Assembly: GCA_000349905.1 (NCBI GenBank)
Contig: KB722747.1
Coordinates: 717,140-781,139, forward strand
Length of the DNA: 64,000 nucleotides
DNA from: Volvariella volvacea V23
Taxonomy: Eukaryota > Basidiomycota > Agaricomycetes > Agaricales > Pluteaceae
Direction of reading: 5' to 3'
The position numbers were made by a program, and so were the translations under genes. Each line of letters opens with the position of its first letter. Within the stretch, counting starts at the first letter, position 1. This document shows positions 33,183-46,467 of this stretch, piece by piece. The notes under the pieces were generated by a model. That model ran no database searches, was not told the origin of the DNA, and saw only the letters and a program-made list of their open reading frames with translations.

Positions 33183-35810
33183 TTATGCAAAGGCAGCAAC
33201 CTCTGGAGAGCAACATTCTCCACCCTCCCAATGAGCCAATACCTCAGAAGCCGCCTGAGAATCGGAAAACCTGTTCAGACTCAGCTGAAATCCATTGATC
33301 AGTAGGTCTTGTCTGCGGAAGGTAATTGATTCGACTAACCTTCAGCCATAGGACAACGTTAGTACCGTTGAGTTCATGGTAATGATGCCCTTTAGAAAGC
33401 CGCTGCATGAGTGTCAAAATGGTGTCTCGAAGTTTTTGTGCCCATTCATCGTCTCTGAAGCGGTCCTTCCCTTCACAAACTGCCCATGCCCTACTCCAGC
33501 AATGTAGATACTGAGCATCGTCATCTGGCCTATAGGCCATCAACACCTTGAAATTATAAGGCAGACGGAACAACGTACAGCTTTTGAAGGTTCTCGAAAG
33601 ATGTAAACATCGCCAAGGAAGGGAGAACGATATCGCTTGCGTCTGTGGTTAACAACCACGTGGATACCTTCTTGAGGCTGAATTCCTTTGCTCCTACGCG
33701 GTACCCAGCGTAGATCCTGCTCAGGACCAGCAACGTGTTCCAAGTCAATGGAGAGTCTCCATCGTGAGAGAAGCAATTCAAACAGATTCCACTCCAGTAG
33801 TGATCGCATCCTTGCCAAAAGCATGAATAACGTTGGTGTAGCCAAGACGCGAATGATGCACATCCGAATGCGGAACGGTTAAACTTGGCGATTAACGAGG
33901 GCTTTTCCTGTGCATATATATCGGTGATGTGTACATCAAAGGATAATGGGAAACACTAACCCAGGTATTACAGCTTTTAATCAAATCCATTCGCGATTTA
34001 GTGTTGTACACACATTCTAGCATCCTCTTCAGACACAGGTCAAAATCGAATCGTTCTAACTGCAATGCAAGGTCTGCAGTAATGCATGGCAAATACGCCG
34101 AACAGTGCCACCAGATATAAATCAGAGTCCGAAAGAATTCCGGTGCGTGAATGCCCTCCATTCTGTCTAGTTGAGTCAAGCAACGTTTGATAACTTCACT
34201 AGAACGCGCTGTCTTGTCGATATGGTATGATCCACTGCGCCTGTGGTCATGTAAAAAGTCCATGAATGATTGATGGTGAATCGTCATAGTGGCCTTCCAT
34301 TCGTCTTTGCTTGGGATGTCGAGAACAGCGTGGAGTTTCCTGAGAGCGAAGCGACACTGAGCGTTATCCAAATCTGAAAATAGGAAAAGTGCCAGGAAAT
34401 TTATGGAAACGTGTATGGGGATTTCTATTGTGCAAATTGAGCGGGAGTTTTCTGGAAGGTCGGTGTAGAGTCCGAAAGGCATAGCTCTCAGAGGCCTTGA
34501 AGGGGTCACAATTGATATCAAGAAGAGTAAATCTTGGATACGGTTATCCTCCGGCTTGTGAGACGAGCGCAAGATCTGCATGTAGAGAGTGTCGAGTGGT
34601 GATAATGCTTCAGGTGCCTGTTCAAGGCATGCTTGCAGCTTCAGATGAGGAAGACCGTCGTCATCATCGATATACTTGAAGAGAGTGACAGGGTAGATAT
34701 ACTGCCCATCTGCTCTGGATGCGATGAGGTCAATAGCTTCTTCGGAAGGCCAGGTTCCGTTTTCCGCATACGACTGGAGGACGTCCTGTCTCCTGGAATA
34801 TATCTTGGAGAAGCCGGACCGGATGAATTTATGCATCTCTTGATATTCTTTATGACATGCGAGATCGATTTTGGGTCGACAGAGGGAAAGGAGTGGTTCG
34901 GAATTGAAGGTGTTGACGATGGGCGGTTCAGGGCGGCTTGTGACGAGAATGGCGAGAGGGAAATTGGAACCATAGGACGATAAAAGATCTAAAATCCTTC
35001 GTTGTTCCTTGGCACTTCCACATTCATCCAACCCATCGATCACGATTACAGAAGGGGGAAGACCGGTCGCAGAATTCACAGGCTCGACAATAAGTGCCTT
35101 CCATTGAGTCTCTATGGTCGCCTCCAAAATCTTTGGATTCCGTTTGATAACATGCTCAATTTCCCTTCCTACTTCCTCCTTCCATATGGCTAATTGATAA
35201 GCGAGAGTCGGAACAAGATAGTGAAGGGTATTGCGTTTTGCATCGTTTCTGAAGAAGAAAAACGATCCCGCTACTTTGGCCCTCGAATTGTGATGGTCAA
35301 GCTTCTCTGCTGTGGTCATCGCGATCGCTGATTTCCCTATTCCTGCAGGCCCAAAGATCCAAAGGATACCCTTCTCTCGACACTCATTTTCGATCCATAA
35401 GAGAATATCGAGATGTATAGCCTGACGAGTATTTGGGTCGCATCTCAATGGATCTGCACGCACTTCACCGGTGTGCATTGCGTTGTCTACGACAAGTGGT
35501 AACAGCAGTTTGAGGTCGACATCTGTGGATTTCAGTTACAGCTGTAGAAATCGGCCATGTTTTCCTTACCAAAACGATCACGATGTCCGAAAATGACATT
35601 GTTTACTACGCTTCCACCATTATTCTCTAAATATGCGCCACTAAAGAGCTCTGCTGAGGGAGCACCGCTAGAGTGGGATGTCCCATGGCTGGCCTGACAA
35701 TTGACTTGAGGTTGCTTCCTGCTGGATGCACCGTTATCCTTCCCTTTTTTCTTGAAACGCTTATAAAGAGTTGAGGTGCGTTGCAAAGTCGACTGTAGCG
35801 GCTGCTTCAT
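33183..35810 (-). CDS. NACHT-domain NTPase (NLR-type), no repeat domain
   Basis: Exons 35570-35810, 33961-35522, 33579-33907, 33340-33529 and 33183-33284 sum to 2424 nt (807 aa). Residues 1-80 are a basic, low-complexity leader ending in the motif SGAYLENNGGSVVNNV (57-72). The NACHT domain follows: Walker A GPAGIGKSA (138-146), Walker B VIVIDGLDEC (239-248), and the sensor-like LVTSRPEP. A helical region follows, with no WD40, ankyrin or TPR repeats. The three small 3' exons are supported by homology to the pseudogene copy at 46.1-49.6 kb, which has the same splice sites and ends ASKVLAHWE where this one reads ASEVLAHWE. NACHT NTPases of this kind are STAND switches in non-self recognition and cell death; the actual ligand is unknown. 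I chose the ATG at 35810 because the paralogue starts at the matching codon; one at 35846 is also open. Confidence 0.85.
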
Positions 35811-38800
35811 GAATGCTACGGCGGGAAGTTTTGGGGGATGATGCAAAGCGCAATTATCAGCATCGATTGCACAGCTTGTGACTCTTCACGCACAACACAG
35901 CACATATTGGTGTATGTACCACTTGGGTCGGAAACACGTGATCACCACAAAAGATGACGTGCCGCTTTCGGTGGCCTCGCACTCCATCCTGACCTCCTCT
36001 TGTGCTCCAGAATGGCGGGACATTCCACTCGCAGATCTAGGGAAACGAAATTCACGCACGCATTGTCGGACTAGTACCATAACTACCTTAGACATGCCCA
36101 CACCAAAGAGCGAAGAAGGGGGCATTGCAACATCTAGCGCTTATGTTCAGGGACCATCGTATGAACGAGATAGGTCTTGACTCTTCGCGATTACACACAA
36201 GAGTATAGTTTGTCCATGGCCAGTTATCAGGCGAGAATTACTACTCCCGTACAACAGACGTGTGCATATGGTGACCTGTCAAACGGCAAGCTCACGAATC
36301 ACAATCACTGGCAAACACTTAATCTGACAAGTGGCACTATATTGCAGGATCCAGCAAGCGATGCAATGCGGTACTTCACACTTAGGCTTGCCATCAGAGC
36401 TATTATTAGACGTTATAGAGCCTTCACCGATTGGCTTGTCATTGTGTTGTGGGCCTGTCAAAGGGTACAGTACGTCTGCCGGTGAGTGTGAGTGTGCATG
36501 CGGTGATTTTGATCCTTTGGCGCCTTTAATGATCTAGCTGCTTCTTTCGGGACGGTCGTGGCGATTCAGCCGTGGGCTGTCGTGTGAAAGGTACACGGTG
36601 GGTTGGTGGGCGATAATGAGGTGGTGCAATTGTGGTTTAGTGTAGATTGAGGCTGAGGATGGGTTGGCATATCGTGCGAGACGTGACGCTCTGCCTCTAC
36701 TTTATCGCTGCTCGATCGGCTGGTGAGAAAGATTTAGGTCTAGGGATAGTGGGTAATGGAAGGAGACAATCAATCGTCAACGTCGCGATGTCTCCCAAAT
36801 CACGCGCACGACCAGCATTACGGACAGAGACCGCGTATGAAACCCGAATACATGTCCCCTGAATTTTGCGGTCGAAACTCTGTCGTTCGATACTAGGCCA
36901 CTGGAATATAGGACCTAGATCTCAAGGTACGGGATTCCACCCAAAAATACGAAAACGTCAATGGGGTGAACAGGTCCTGAACCTCATATCGTCTAGACCT
37001 CCTATCATATCATACCTGCCAGGGGGCTACACTCACACGCCATGCCTTGTACTACTTCTTTAAATCAAGATGGAATGTATAGTATGTGATCTTCTTCCCA
37101 CCGGGTACACCCGGGGAACTTCTCATTCTACCTAACAGAACACTCTTCCACAAATTTAGTTATCGAACACATGGCTTCTTTTATACCATATCGTCCAACG
37201 TGGTCAATAATGGCTAGGTTCATGTTCCGCTGATAGAAGCACCACGTACAATGCATGATGACGCGCATAATGTGCGAGTGTCTGTTTTGTCTGGTCTTTG
37301 ATATCGGTATGCCGTCCCTTCGTCCGCTGGTGTTATCTCCAAATGATTGATTAGTGCTCATTGACAAGATTCATTCGTGGTGACTTCGCCTCTTTTCCTC
37401 GCAGGACCCTCAGGTTGGTATCTCCACTGATACACCGCTCCTGTGGACCGAATAGGCCCTGCCTGACGTGGGTGCCTAAATTGGCGGTGGATTGCGGCTT
37501 TCTAGTGTTATCGTTGGCTGCTTATCGTCCCTTTTGCACGGCGAGACGGTTGTAGCGAGTTGGGTGCTCGAGGTGAAAACAGAGCTGGCATCAACCAAGG
37601 ACCTATCGTCGCAGTGAAGGTGCGATGCCAGCATGGAGCAGTTGCATCAGTGGGTGTGCATACACTCGTATGCGGGGTTATTGTGTGCTCAGGCTTTAAA
37701 TCTACTTCCTGAACAAAGTGCCGTGCCCCGAGTGAATTGTTCTTTCGGACTAGCGCCTTATGGAAAGTCGACCGACGGGTCATGGAAGTCACAAGTTTAC
37801 GGGCTCACCGGCCTGTGGTCGGTCTGTCTGGTGTCATTCATTACGTTAAGGGGCAGCTGGTGTTATTAATTGTGATGCGTGATATAGAGGGATTGGTAAT
37901 GAAGGTCACGGTGTGGGAGTACTTTTCATCTTATCCTGTGCTTGCTTACCCTTGAGCTTACTGCACCATCTGGGGACTTGCGAGTCAACGCGTGGATCTT
38001 GAAGAAGTTCAGCTGAAAGCATGCGTAGGCTACGAGAGGGAGGTTACGGTGGTACCGGTGATGATAGTGGTGAGTTTGTTTGCCGTTCATTGCTCGTAAT
38101 TGAAAACGAGATCGTTGACGGTCAACTTTTAGAGGATGTCCAGACATGGATATGTTTCGGAGAATGTCGGTGGTGCTGGTGTATATTTGTTCTATGCCGT
38201 GACCGTCAGGTAACTCTTTGCTACGGTGTGACGCGGACATTGACGGCGAGTCCAAAGACAAGTGGACAGGTCGTGTGCATCTATTTGCACCAGAGTTCTT
38301 GACACGTCGTTGGACAGCACCGGTGAGAATCTCCTCGTTCTATCCGGCAAAAACACTTTGATTCACTTCGTTCTTCCAGCGATTAATTAGCTCTTCTCTT
38401 CCGGCGTCTTTTTGGATGACTTTTTGCATTGTTCGACGCTTAATTCGCGATGTGCGATGTTCATTGCATTGTCGAAGGACGTCCATTCTAATTCAACATC
38501 AAGAAGCTCAGATCCATGTCAGGGAAGGATGATAATGACGGCCGTGGAGTTAGTATCAATTATCTGCAGTTTACTTCCAAGTTATATCACCGGGCATTTG
38601 CCGATTATGTTGAATCGGTGTCTATATTCTCGCGGGTAGCTATCTCTATGCTCTTCTTTCGCGACCAGTGATACTAATCGCGGCAGCTGTTTGGTCACAT
38701 CTTGGATGCCCTCCACGGTGGAGGACGGTGTGCTGGTGACCAGGAAGGGGGAGATGTGCACACTATTTATGCAAACGACTTATCTATACCTCAACGCCAC

Positions 38801-39252
38801 CATCATACTGGTGCAGATGAGCTGTATAGTGCGTGACAAACTCGGCATTTGTCAGTTCTAGCTCACCTCGCAAGTGAATATCATACGACAGATACGGATG
38901 TCATGACACGGAATGGAAGTGCTTCCATCTGCTCAGCGGGCCAAACCCCAGATGGAGAAGGGACACAAACGGCGACAAACACCCACTCGCATAGCATGAT
39001 CTTGTTGGTGGTGGCAGAATCGACGGCTAAACGAGCAAGTCGCCTTCTATGCTGCACCCCCTGCACCCCTCAGCTTATCTCGCTGCTGGCATGTGCTCCC
39101 GTCAGTGTGTCAATCATCCTAAGCATACAAGAAGGGCCAAGTTTTGATCCTGTGCGCCTGAGAGTCTCTCCTCCCCTCCTCCTCCCTAGGTGCTCTCTGA
39201 GTCGGCTCTTGCCCGTCTGGCCATTGCGTACCTGGACCTCTGACCACTCACC
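35811..39252. other. Long intergenic region with no recognisable gene
   Basis: About 3.4 kb between the divergent NACHT and OPT genes, the largest gene-free stretch outside the repeat block. Open frames are short (under about 110 codons), do not join across plausible introns and show no motif that I recognise. No terminal repeats or target duplications were seen. It may hold decayed sequence or noncoding transcripts. Confidence 0.45.
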
Positions 39253-42200
39253 ATGGCTACCACAGTCAGCCCAGTCGAGGAGAAGCACGCCCTCGACCTC
39301 GACGCGGAGAAGGCGCAGGATGTCGGTGCGTACCTCGACGTGTCCAAGACTTTGTAGCATTGTATTCTGATGGCTTGGGTGTGTCGTCGTTTGACAGAAA
39401 ACTTGGAGGCATTGGCGCTTCCCGATTTTGACGACCCAAATATCGACAAGGATGCTGCCATTGCTGGTATCCTAGGTACGTTGTTTGACGTTCTATCGAA
39501 CCATATGGGACTGAATGAATGCGAATTTCGACAGAGGACGACTCACCATACCCGGAAGTTAGATCCGCCGTGGCGAACACCGACGATCCGGATATCCCAG
39601 TCTCGACGATTAGGTCTTGGACGCTGGGCATTATCTGGGCGATTCTCGTTCCTGTATGTGGATAAGTAGTCTATTTCTCCTCGATTTATTGCGCCAATTA
39701 TGCTGCCACCATGCACGTCTCCAACTTGCGGTTGTTTTGCTGACTATATGCGCTCGTTGGCACAGGGCCTCAACCAATTCTTCTTCTTCCGCTACCCCTC
39801 AGTCACTATCACCGGTGTAAGTGCCTATTACGACACTCATCATTGATGTGCTCAAACTCTGGCGGTAATAGATCGTAGCCCAGCTGCTCGCCTTCCCATT
39901 GGGCAGAGCATGGGCCAAATTCATGCCCCGAGTCAAGATATTTGGCGTCTCCTTAAACCCCGGACCATTTTCAATCAAGGAGCATGTAAATTTAGGTTTT
40001 TTTCGCCCCTTCTTTGCAGATTGCTGACGCATGGGGTGGTGCTTCTAGGTTTTGGTCACGGTCATGGCTACTGTTGGGGCTTACAGCGCTTACGCAACGG
40101 ATATCGTCGCTGTCCAGAGGGTGTACTATAACCAAAACTACAACTTTAGCTGTGCGCATTCCTTTCGTTATTCTTATACCAAGGAGGCCTCTTGACTGAC
40201 ACTGAAATGATGGACACGTAGACCAATGGATGCTCGTCATGTCAACACAGCTCATTGGATTCTCCATCGGTGGTATCGCAAGACGCTTCCTCGTCCAACC
40301 TCCTTCCATGAGTAAGTTCCGTCCTACTTCATTTCTTATTATAACGTCCTTCCCCATGCGGCCATGGTCACCTCATGGCTCGCACTCTATTTTTATCCCC
40401 CTCTTACCCCATACTCGCATTCCCACCCCTCTCTTCCACTCCTCGCTCACGTCCCTCCTTCCAGTCTGGCCCCTCAACCTCGTCACCTGCGCGCTCTTCA
40501 ACACCCTCCACGCCCAGACCTACGCCGGTATCGGCAACCGCGGCGGTCTGAGCCGCGAGCGCTTCTTCACCTACGCCTTCCTCGGCTCCTTCCTCTGGTA
40601 CTTCTTCCCCGGGTACATCTTCCAGGCCCTGAGCTACTTTTCGTGGGTGTGCTGGATCGTGCCGGACAATGTGCCCGTGAACCAGATGTTTGGGTATATT
40701 CATGGCCTGGGCATGGGGCTCATCACGTTTGATTGGGCTCAGGTGAGTAGTGGTGCATGCGTTGTGTAGTTGTGGATTTGCTGATTGATTGTGGGGTGGG
40801 GGGTAGATTGCGTATATTGGATCACCGCTTTCGACACCTTGGTGGGCTGCGGCGAATATTTTTGGTGGATTCGTGTTCTTCTTCTGTGAGTTCTTTTTAT
40901 CACACGTCGAGGAATGTGTCGTACTGATTAGACTACTTGTGCCGTAGGGTTCCTTACGCCTATCCTCTACGTAAGCTGCATCCAATCTTCCTCTCGTACA
41001 TACACGACTTATCATGTTACCATTCGGAATTCCGATAGTACACCAACACGTGGTACGCCAAATACATGCCGTACGTACCTCTCTCCCCTTCCCTTCCACA
41101 TCGCACTCACACCCATCCCCATCCCCATCCATTCCCATCCCATCCCATCCTCTCTCACACAAACAGAATCTCCTCCCGCACATCCTTCGACAACCACGCC
41201 AAATCGTACGACGTCCAGCAAATCATCAACCCGGACGCGACGTTCAACGAAGAAGCCTACAATGCCTACAGCCCCCTGTTCCTCTCGACGACGTTTGCGA
41301 TCTCCTATGGGCTCTCGTTTGCTAGCATCGCGGCGACGTTGACGCACGCGTTCTTGTACTTCAGGAAGCAGATTATTACGCAGGCGAGGAGGTCGATACA
41401 TGAACAGCCGGATGTGCATGCGCGGTTGATGGCGCGGTATAAGCAGGTGCCTGAGTGGTGGTATGCGATTATTTTCTGTGGGTGGTCTTTTTTGTTGGCT
41501 TTTTTTTTGGGTAGGTGTGCTGATTGGGTGGGTGTTCTAGTGACGATGTTTGCGTTTGGTGTGATTTCGATTGAGGTTTGGGATACCAAGGTGAGCGGCC
41601 TGCGGGCGGGTTTATCGTGCTGTATGAACGGCGACTGATTATCGTCTGAATTTTTTCTAGTTCCCTGTGTATGTTCCTTCTCCGTCGCCCCCTGTGTTCC
41701 TGCAATTGGCCCGTATTCACCGCCCTGTTTAATTTAGCCAATGGTTCATCCTCGCCCTCGTCATCGGTATGTACACCACTCCCCCTCCACCGACTCACTT
41801 TACTGATTACATGCTTGTGTTCATACAGCCTTCTTCTATGTCATCCCCGTCGGCATGATCCAAGCCATCACGAACCAGCAGGTCGGGCTGAACGTCATCA
41901 CGGAGCTCATCATCGGGTACGCGCTCCCCGGCCGACCGGTGGCAATGATGATGTTCAAGACGTGGGGGTACATCACGATGGCGCAGGCGCTGCAGTTCAC
42001 GTCCGATTTCAAGTTGGGGCATTATATGAAGATCCCTCCCAGGTACGCGCGTCGTCTACTACACCCCCCCCCCCCCCACTTTCATTTGTCCTGCGTCGAG
42101 ATTGCAATGGTGGCTGATTTGAGGTGTAAATTTGAATAGGATCATGTTCGTTGCACAGGTTATTGCGTCTATAATAGCACTCACGGTCCAGCTTGGCGTG

Positions 42201-42972
42201 CAGTCGTGGATGTTCACTAACATCCCCGAGATGTGCAGTCCGGACCAGAAAGACGGGTTTATCTGTCCGAGCACGGAGGTGTTTGGCACGGCGAGTATCA
42301 TCTGGGGTGTTATCGGGCCTGCGAGGCAGTTCTCCAAAGGCCAGATCTACTATGGTGCGTGCTTTGCGTCTCGTGGTGGTGGCTGTAGGTGTTTGTGGTG
42401 ACTGATTGAGTCGGTGCAGGTCTGAGCTTCTTCTTCCTCATTGGGTTCTTGTGCCCCCTCGTTGCATGGCTCATCAGCAAGAAGTTCCCCAACAGCGCAA
42501 TCCGCTATATCAAGTACGTATCCCACACCTCCTTAGCACAATTCCCCAACCAACCGACCCCCTCTAGCTTCCCCGTCATCTTCTCCGGGACAGGCCTCAT
42601 CCCCCCGGCCACCGCAGTCAACTACGTCCCCTGGGCCCTGGTCGGCTTCATCTTCAACTACGTCATCCGTCGACGCGCCTTTTCGTGGTGGACGAAATAC
42701 AACTACGTCCTCTCTGCCGCCCTGGATTCGGGCGTGGCGATCGCGGTCGTGCTGATCTTCTTCTGTCTGCAGTTCCCGAGGAACGGGACGATTGGCGCGG
42801 AGACGATACAGGTGTGGTGGGGGAACACGGTGCCGTTTGAGACGGCGGACGCGAAGGGGACGCCGATGATCAAGTTGGGTTCAGGCGAGACGTTTGGGTG
42901 AGTGGTCCGTTTAGGGTTTAGGGTGAATGCTGATTCGTGTGATTCTTTTTTTGCAGACCATCGACGTGGTAG
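39253..42972 (+). CDS. OPT-family oligopeptide transporter
   Basis: An intron-rich gene from ATG 39253 to TAG 42970-42972. Spliced blocks in order: an acidic N-terminus with [18 protein letters not shown] (a typical OPT lead-in), [24 protein letters not shown], the family hallmark [80 protein letters not shown], then [61 protein letters not shown] and [15 protein letters not shown], ending GPSTW. About 12-16 TM helices are expected. OPT proteins import small peptides, glutathione or metal-chelate complexes with protons. Introns near 41100-41165 (CCCAT repeats) and 42062-42139 (a 15-C run) are low complexity. Confidence 0.93.
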
Positions 42973-43312
42973 ATGATGGAGAGTATTTGAAGGTTACTTG
43001 AGCTTTCGTGTTGATTTTTTTTTCTTTATCGTTATCAATATGAGCGATGTATTATTAGGGTGATATGCATTCCGTTCCGTCGTTACCACTGAATAGTCGA
43101 GTTTGGGAACGCACGAAGCTTTTCAGGGCTCGAATATCATACCTGGTATTTTAAGTATCCGTAATTCCACCCAGGTGTGCCCGTGCAGTGACTACTCGGT
43201 TGACACGCGGCTTGGGTGCTGTCACCACTACCACAGCCTCTGAGATATCCGATTGAGGCCTCTTACGCTTCACACCTTACACCATCACCTCCTAAGACTC
43301 TCCACCGTATTC
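42973..43312. other. Intergenic, OPT 3' side
   Basis: About 340 bp between the OPT stop and the start of the NACHT pseudogene. Nothing else was recognised. Confidence 0.4.
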
Positions 43313-43701
43313 ATGGAAAAACCAGCTAAATCAACCTCAAAACGCAATAAAGCTCCTTATAAGCGGTCCGCAAAGAACAAAGGAAGTGATGTTAGTGCGG
43401 GCAACAAAAAACAATCGCAAGCGAACGATCGAGTCAACGATGGAGCATCCCAGCCCAGTAGCGCCCTCTCAGCAGCAGTGCTTAATGGCACATACTTGGA
43501 GAACAATGGTGGAAGCGTAGTAAACAATGTCACCCTTCAACACAGCGATTGTTCTGGTAAAAACGAATAATGTACTTGCAATGCTGCAACGGGCACTCAC
43601 TAGGGACTCTCGACCTCGAGCCATTATTACCCCTCGTCGTAGTTAACGCCATGCACACAGGCAAAGTGCGCGCGGATCCATTGGGATGTCACCCAGATAC
43701 T

Positions 43702-44591
43702 CTTTTTTTTTTTTGTAATCAATTCGGCTAGCCAGGCCAAGGATGTGGCAAAAGCACGGTCCCCGCCAAGTACCTAAGTACATGACTCGGATACATCTCA
43801 CCTAACTAAAGGCAGTCCGTAAAGCTGAATAAATAGTAGTCCATGTCCGACGCCTAACTAAAGGTAGCAAACATGTCTATAAGGAAGAGCAACTCATGCC
43901 CATGGTGCAGTGTCCAGCCATTATTCCTCCAGGGTGAACTGGGTTTTGAGGCCCATCGTAATGAGCATGAATCCCCACAGGTGGGGTGGCTTAAACAAAA
44001 TCCACCAAGCGTTTGACAGTGGCTCAGGTGGCGATGTAGGGGGCACTGATGTGCAGCAGGTGGGGTTCCACAAAGACCCCTCCCTTATAGGTGTTGCCAT
44101 GCCCTAATAGATGGGGAGCTGGTTTTACATGGGGGGGGGCAGCCTCCCTTCCTACAAGGTGAGCCGCACAGCCCAAAGAAAAAGGAGAACCCCCAGCCAG
44201 AGCTGAGGGTTGAATATAGGAATGGGGGTGTACTCACTGGTTGTGCCCGAGGTTGCCCGCCTTACTAGCGAACGACTACCCTGCCACTGCATTCTTGGTT
44301 GGTGCCCCAGCACATACCTGGTGTCCTCCTAATGTATACATCCATATCGTGGGCTAGATGGATCCCCCAGCCACACTGTTACCACATCCAATCTCATCTG
44401 GGGGCATCCACCCCATCATGCCCATCAATCATGTGCCTAGCCAGGTGCCCAGCTTTGCAGCTTGCTGGCAACTTAATCCTCCTAGTCCAGAGGGCATCGG
44501 AAGCACTGGAAGGTGTCCACAACAAGCGAGATAGTGAGGAGAGGCCTTGTCCCAAATAGGAAGGTAGTGGTAAGAGGTCAAGAAGGGATGG
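43702..44591 (-). mobile_element. Retroposed insert with TSD and oligo-T end
   Basis: The target sequence GGGATGTCACCCAGATACT (43683-43701) is repeated after the insert as GGGATGGTCACCCAGATACT (44585-44604): a 19-20 bp duplication with one inserted base. Immediately inside the left copy is a run of 12 T, i.e. a poly(A) tail of an element lying on the minus strand. Long target duplication plus an A-tail marks LINE-driven target-primed insertion. The ~890 bp body has no long open frame and no reverse transcriptase motif. It is therefore a non-autonomous retroposon (SINE-like or a processed transcript) or a 5'-truncated LINE tail. No convincing A/B box was found. Confidence 0.8.
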
Positions 44592-46176
44592 TCACCCAGA
44601 TACTTGTCAGGCTATACATCACAACATTATATCGTGGATCGAAAACAAGTCTCGAGAGAAGGGAATCCTTTGGATTGTAGGCCCAGCAGGAATAGGGAAA
44701 TCGGCAATCACAATGACCACTGTGGAGAAGCTTGACCATCATGATTCGGAAGCAAAAGTCACTATATCCTTTTTTTTCTTCGTTCACAACTCCCAGTGTA
44801 ATGACGTTCACTGTCTCGTTCCAACCCTCACATATCAACTGGCTGTGTGGATGCAGGAAGTGGGAAAGAAAATTAAGCAAGTGGTTAAGCGGAATCCAAA
44901 GATCTTGGAGGTGATAGTGGAGGCCCAGTAAAAAACACTTATTATCAAGCCAATGAAGTCTGCATTGGGCTTCCCTCCTTCTGTAATCATAATTGATGGA
45001 TTGGACAAGTGTGGAGGGCCCAAAGAGCAAAGAAGAGTTTTAAATCTCATCTCTTCTTGTGGTCCTGAATTCCCTCTTGCCTTTTTTATCACAAGCTGTC
45101 CTGAACCTCCTATCGTTAATGCCTTCAAATCTGAACCGCTTTTCTCTTTTTGTCACCCACAAATCAATCTCTCTCATCACAAAGACTATCAAGAGATGTA
45201 CAATTTCATCTGGTCAAGTTTCTTGGAGATATACTCCAAGCACCAGGACATGCTTCAGCCACATTTGCAGGATGGGATTTGGCTGTCCAGTGACATCGTT
45301 GACCTCATCACATCCAGAGCAGATGGGCAGTATATCTACCCCGTCACACTCTTCAAGTATATTAACAATGACAACAGTCTTCCTCATGAAAAGCTGCAGG
45401 TGTGCCTTAAACAGACACCCAAAGCACTATTACCACTAGATATGCTCTATCTTCAGATTTTACGCTCGTCACACAATCCAGAGGATGCTCGCCTTCAAGG
45501 CTTGCTCTTTCTGCTCATGATTTCTTGGTCGCCCTACAAATCTCGTTTGGACAGTGGGAGCACCTCTGGCATATATTTTGCAGTGGTGCATACAATGGCT
45601 TGTGATATAAAGCTGTCTGTAAAGCATCTGGCACTCCTCATATTTTCTGATTCAGATAACGTCCAGTGTCGGTTTGCTCTCAAGAAACTCCACTCTGTTC
45701 TCAATGTTCCAATCCTAGAGGACAATATTATTACAATTCATCATAAGTCATTTATAAACTTCTTGTGCAACCCCCAGCGCAGTAGGTCATATTATACTGA
45801 CAGGACAGTGCACAGTAGTGAAACTATAAACCATTGCTTGACAATGACAAACCAAGTAGAGAGCACTTACTCATCAGAATTTTGTCAAACTTTGTTATCT
45901 GTCTGGTGGAAATGCTTGATGTATTTACCATCAATCACAGATGATCTTGCATTTCATTTAGAAAGTTTGGATTCTGACCTGTTGTTGAAGAAAATGTTGG
46001 AATGTGGGTACAATATGGATTTACAAAGGGAGTTCACACAGAGTGTTCAGAGATGGATTAGCATTTCCTCAAAAGCCTTGATATACACCTTGATTAATTA
46101 ATATATACATCTACATGCAGAAAAGGCCATTATTAACTGCCAAGTTTAATGATGCTACATTTGCATATGCAACATT

Positions 46177-46310
46177 TGCAAATTGGTTGCATCTCTATCA
46201 TTCATGTATGTGGCAAAAATGTGATCACTATTGGGATACAATGTGCAAATTGGTTGCATCTCTATCATTCATGTATGTGGCAAAAATGTGATCACTATTG
46301 GGATACAATG
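46177..46310 (+). repeat. Perfect 67 bp tandem duplication
   Basis: Unit 1 is 46177-46243 and unit 2 46244-46310; each begins TGCAAATTGGTTGCATCTC and they appear identical. Because 67 is not a multiple of three, it adds a further frameshift to the NACHT pseudogene. Perfect identity in otherwise decayed sequence means it is recent. Confidence 0.9.
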
Positions 46311-46467
46311 ACTCAGAACCAATTTAATTACAGTGAAGAATATTCATTGAGTTGGAATACCTTGCTAGCCATTAGCAAGATCTATTGCAGATATTACCAA
46401 ATAGCAACACACTCAATGCTTTCTCTAGAGTATGCAGATATAAGTAATATTGTCCTTTCTTCCTTAT

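Noticed and set aside
37926..38261. 111-codon minus-strand frame in the long intergenic region
   Set aside because: No motif or splice partner; chance frame in 3.4 kb of non-coding DNA.
42911..42926. TTTAGGG repeated twice, telomere-like
   Set aside because: Only two units, inside the last OPT intron; no chromosome end or interstitial array.
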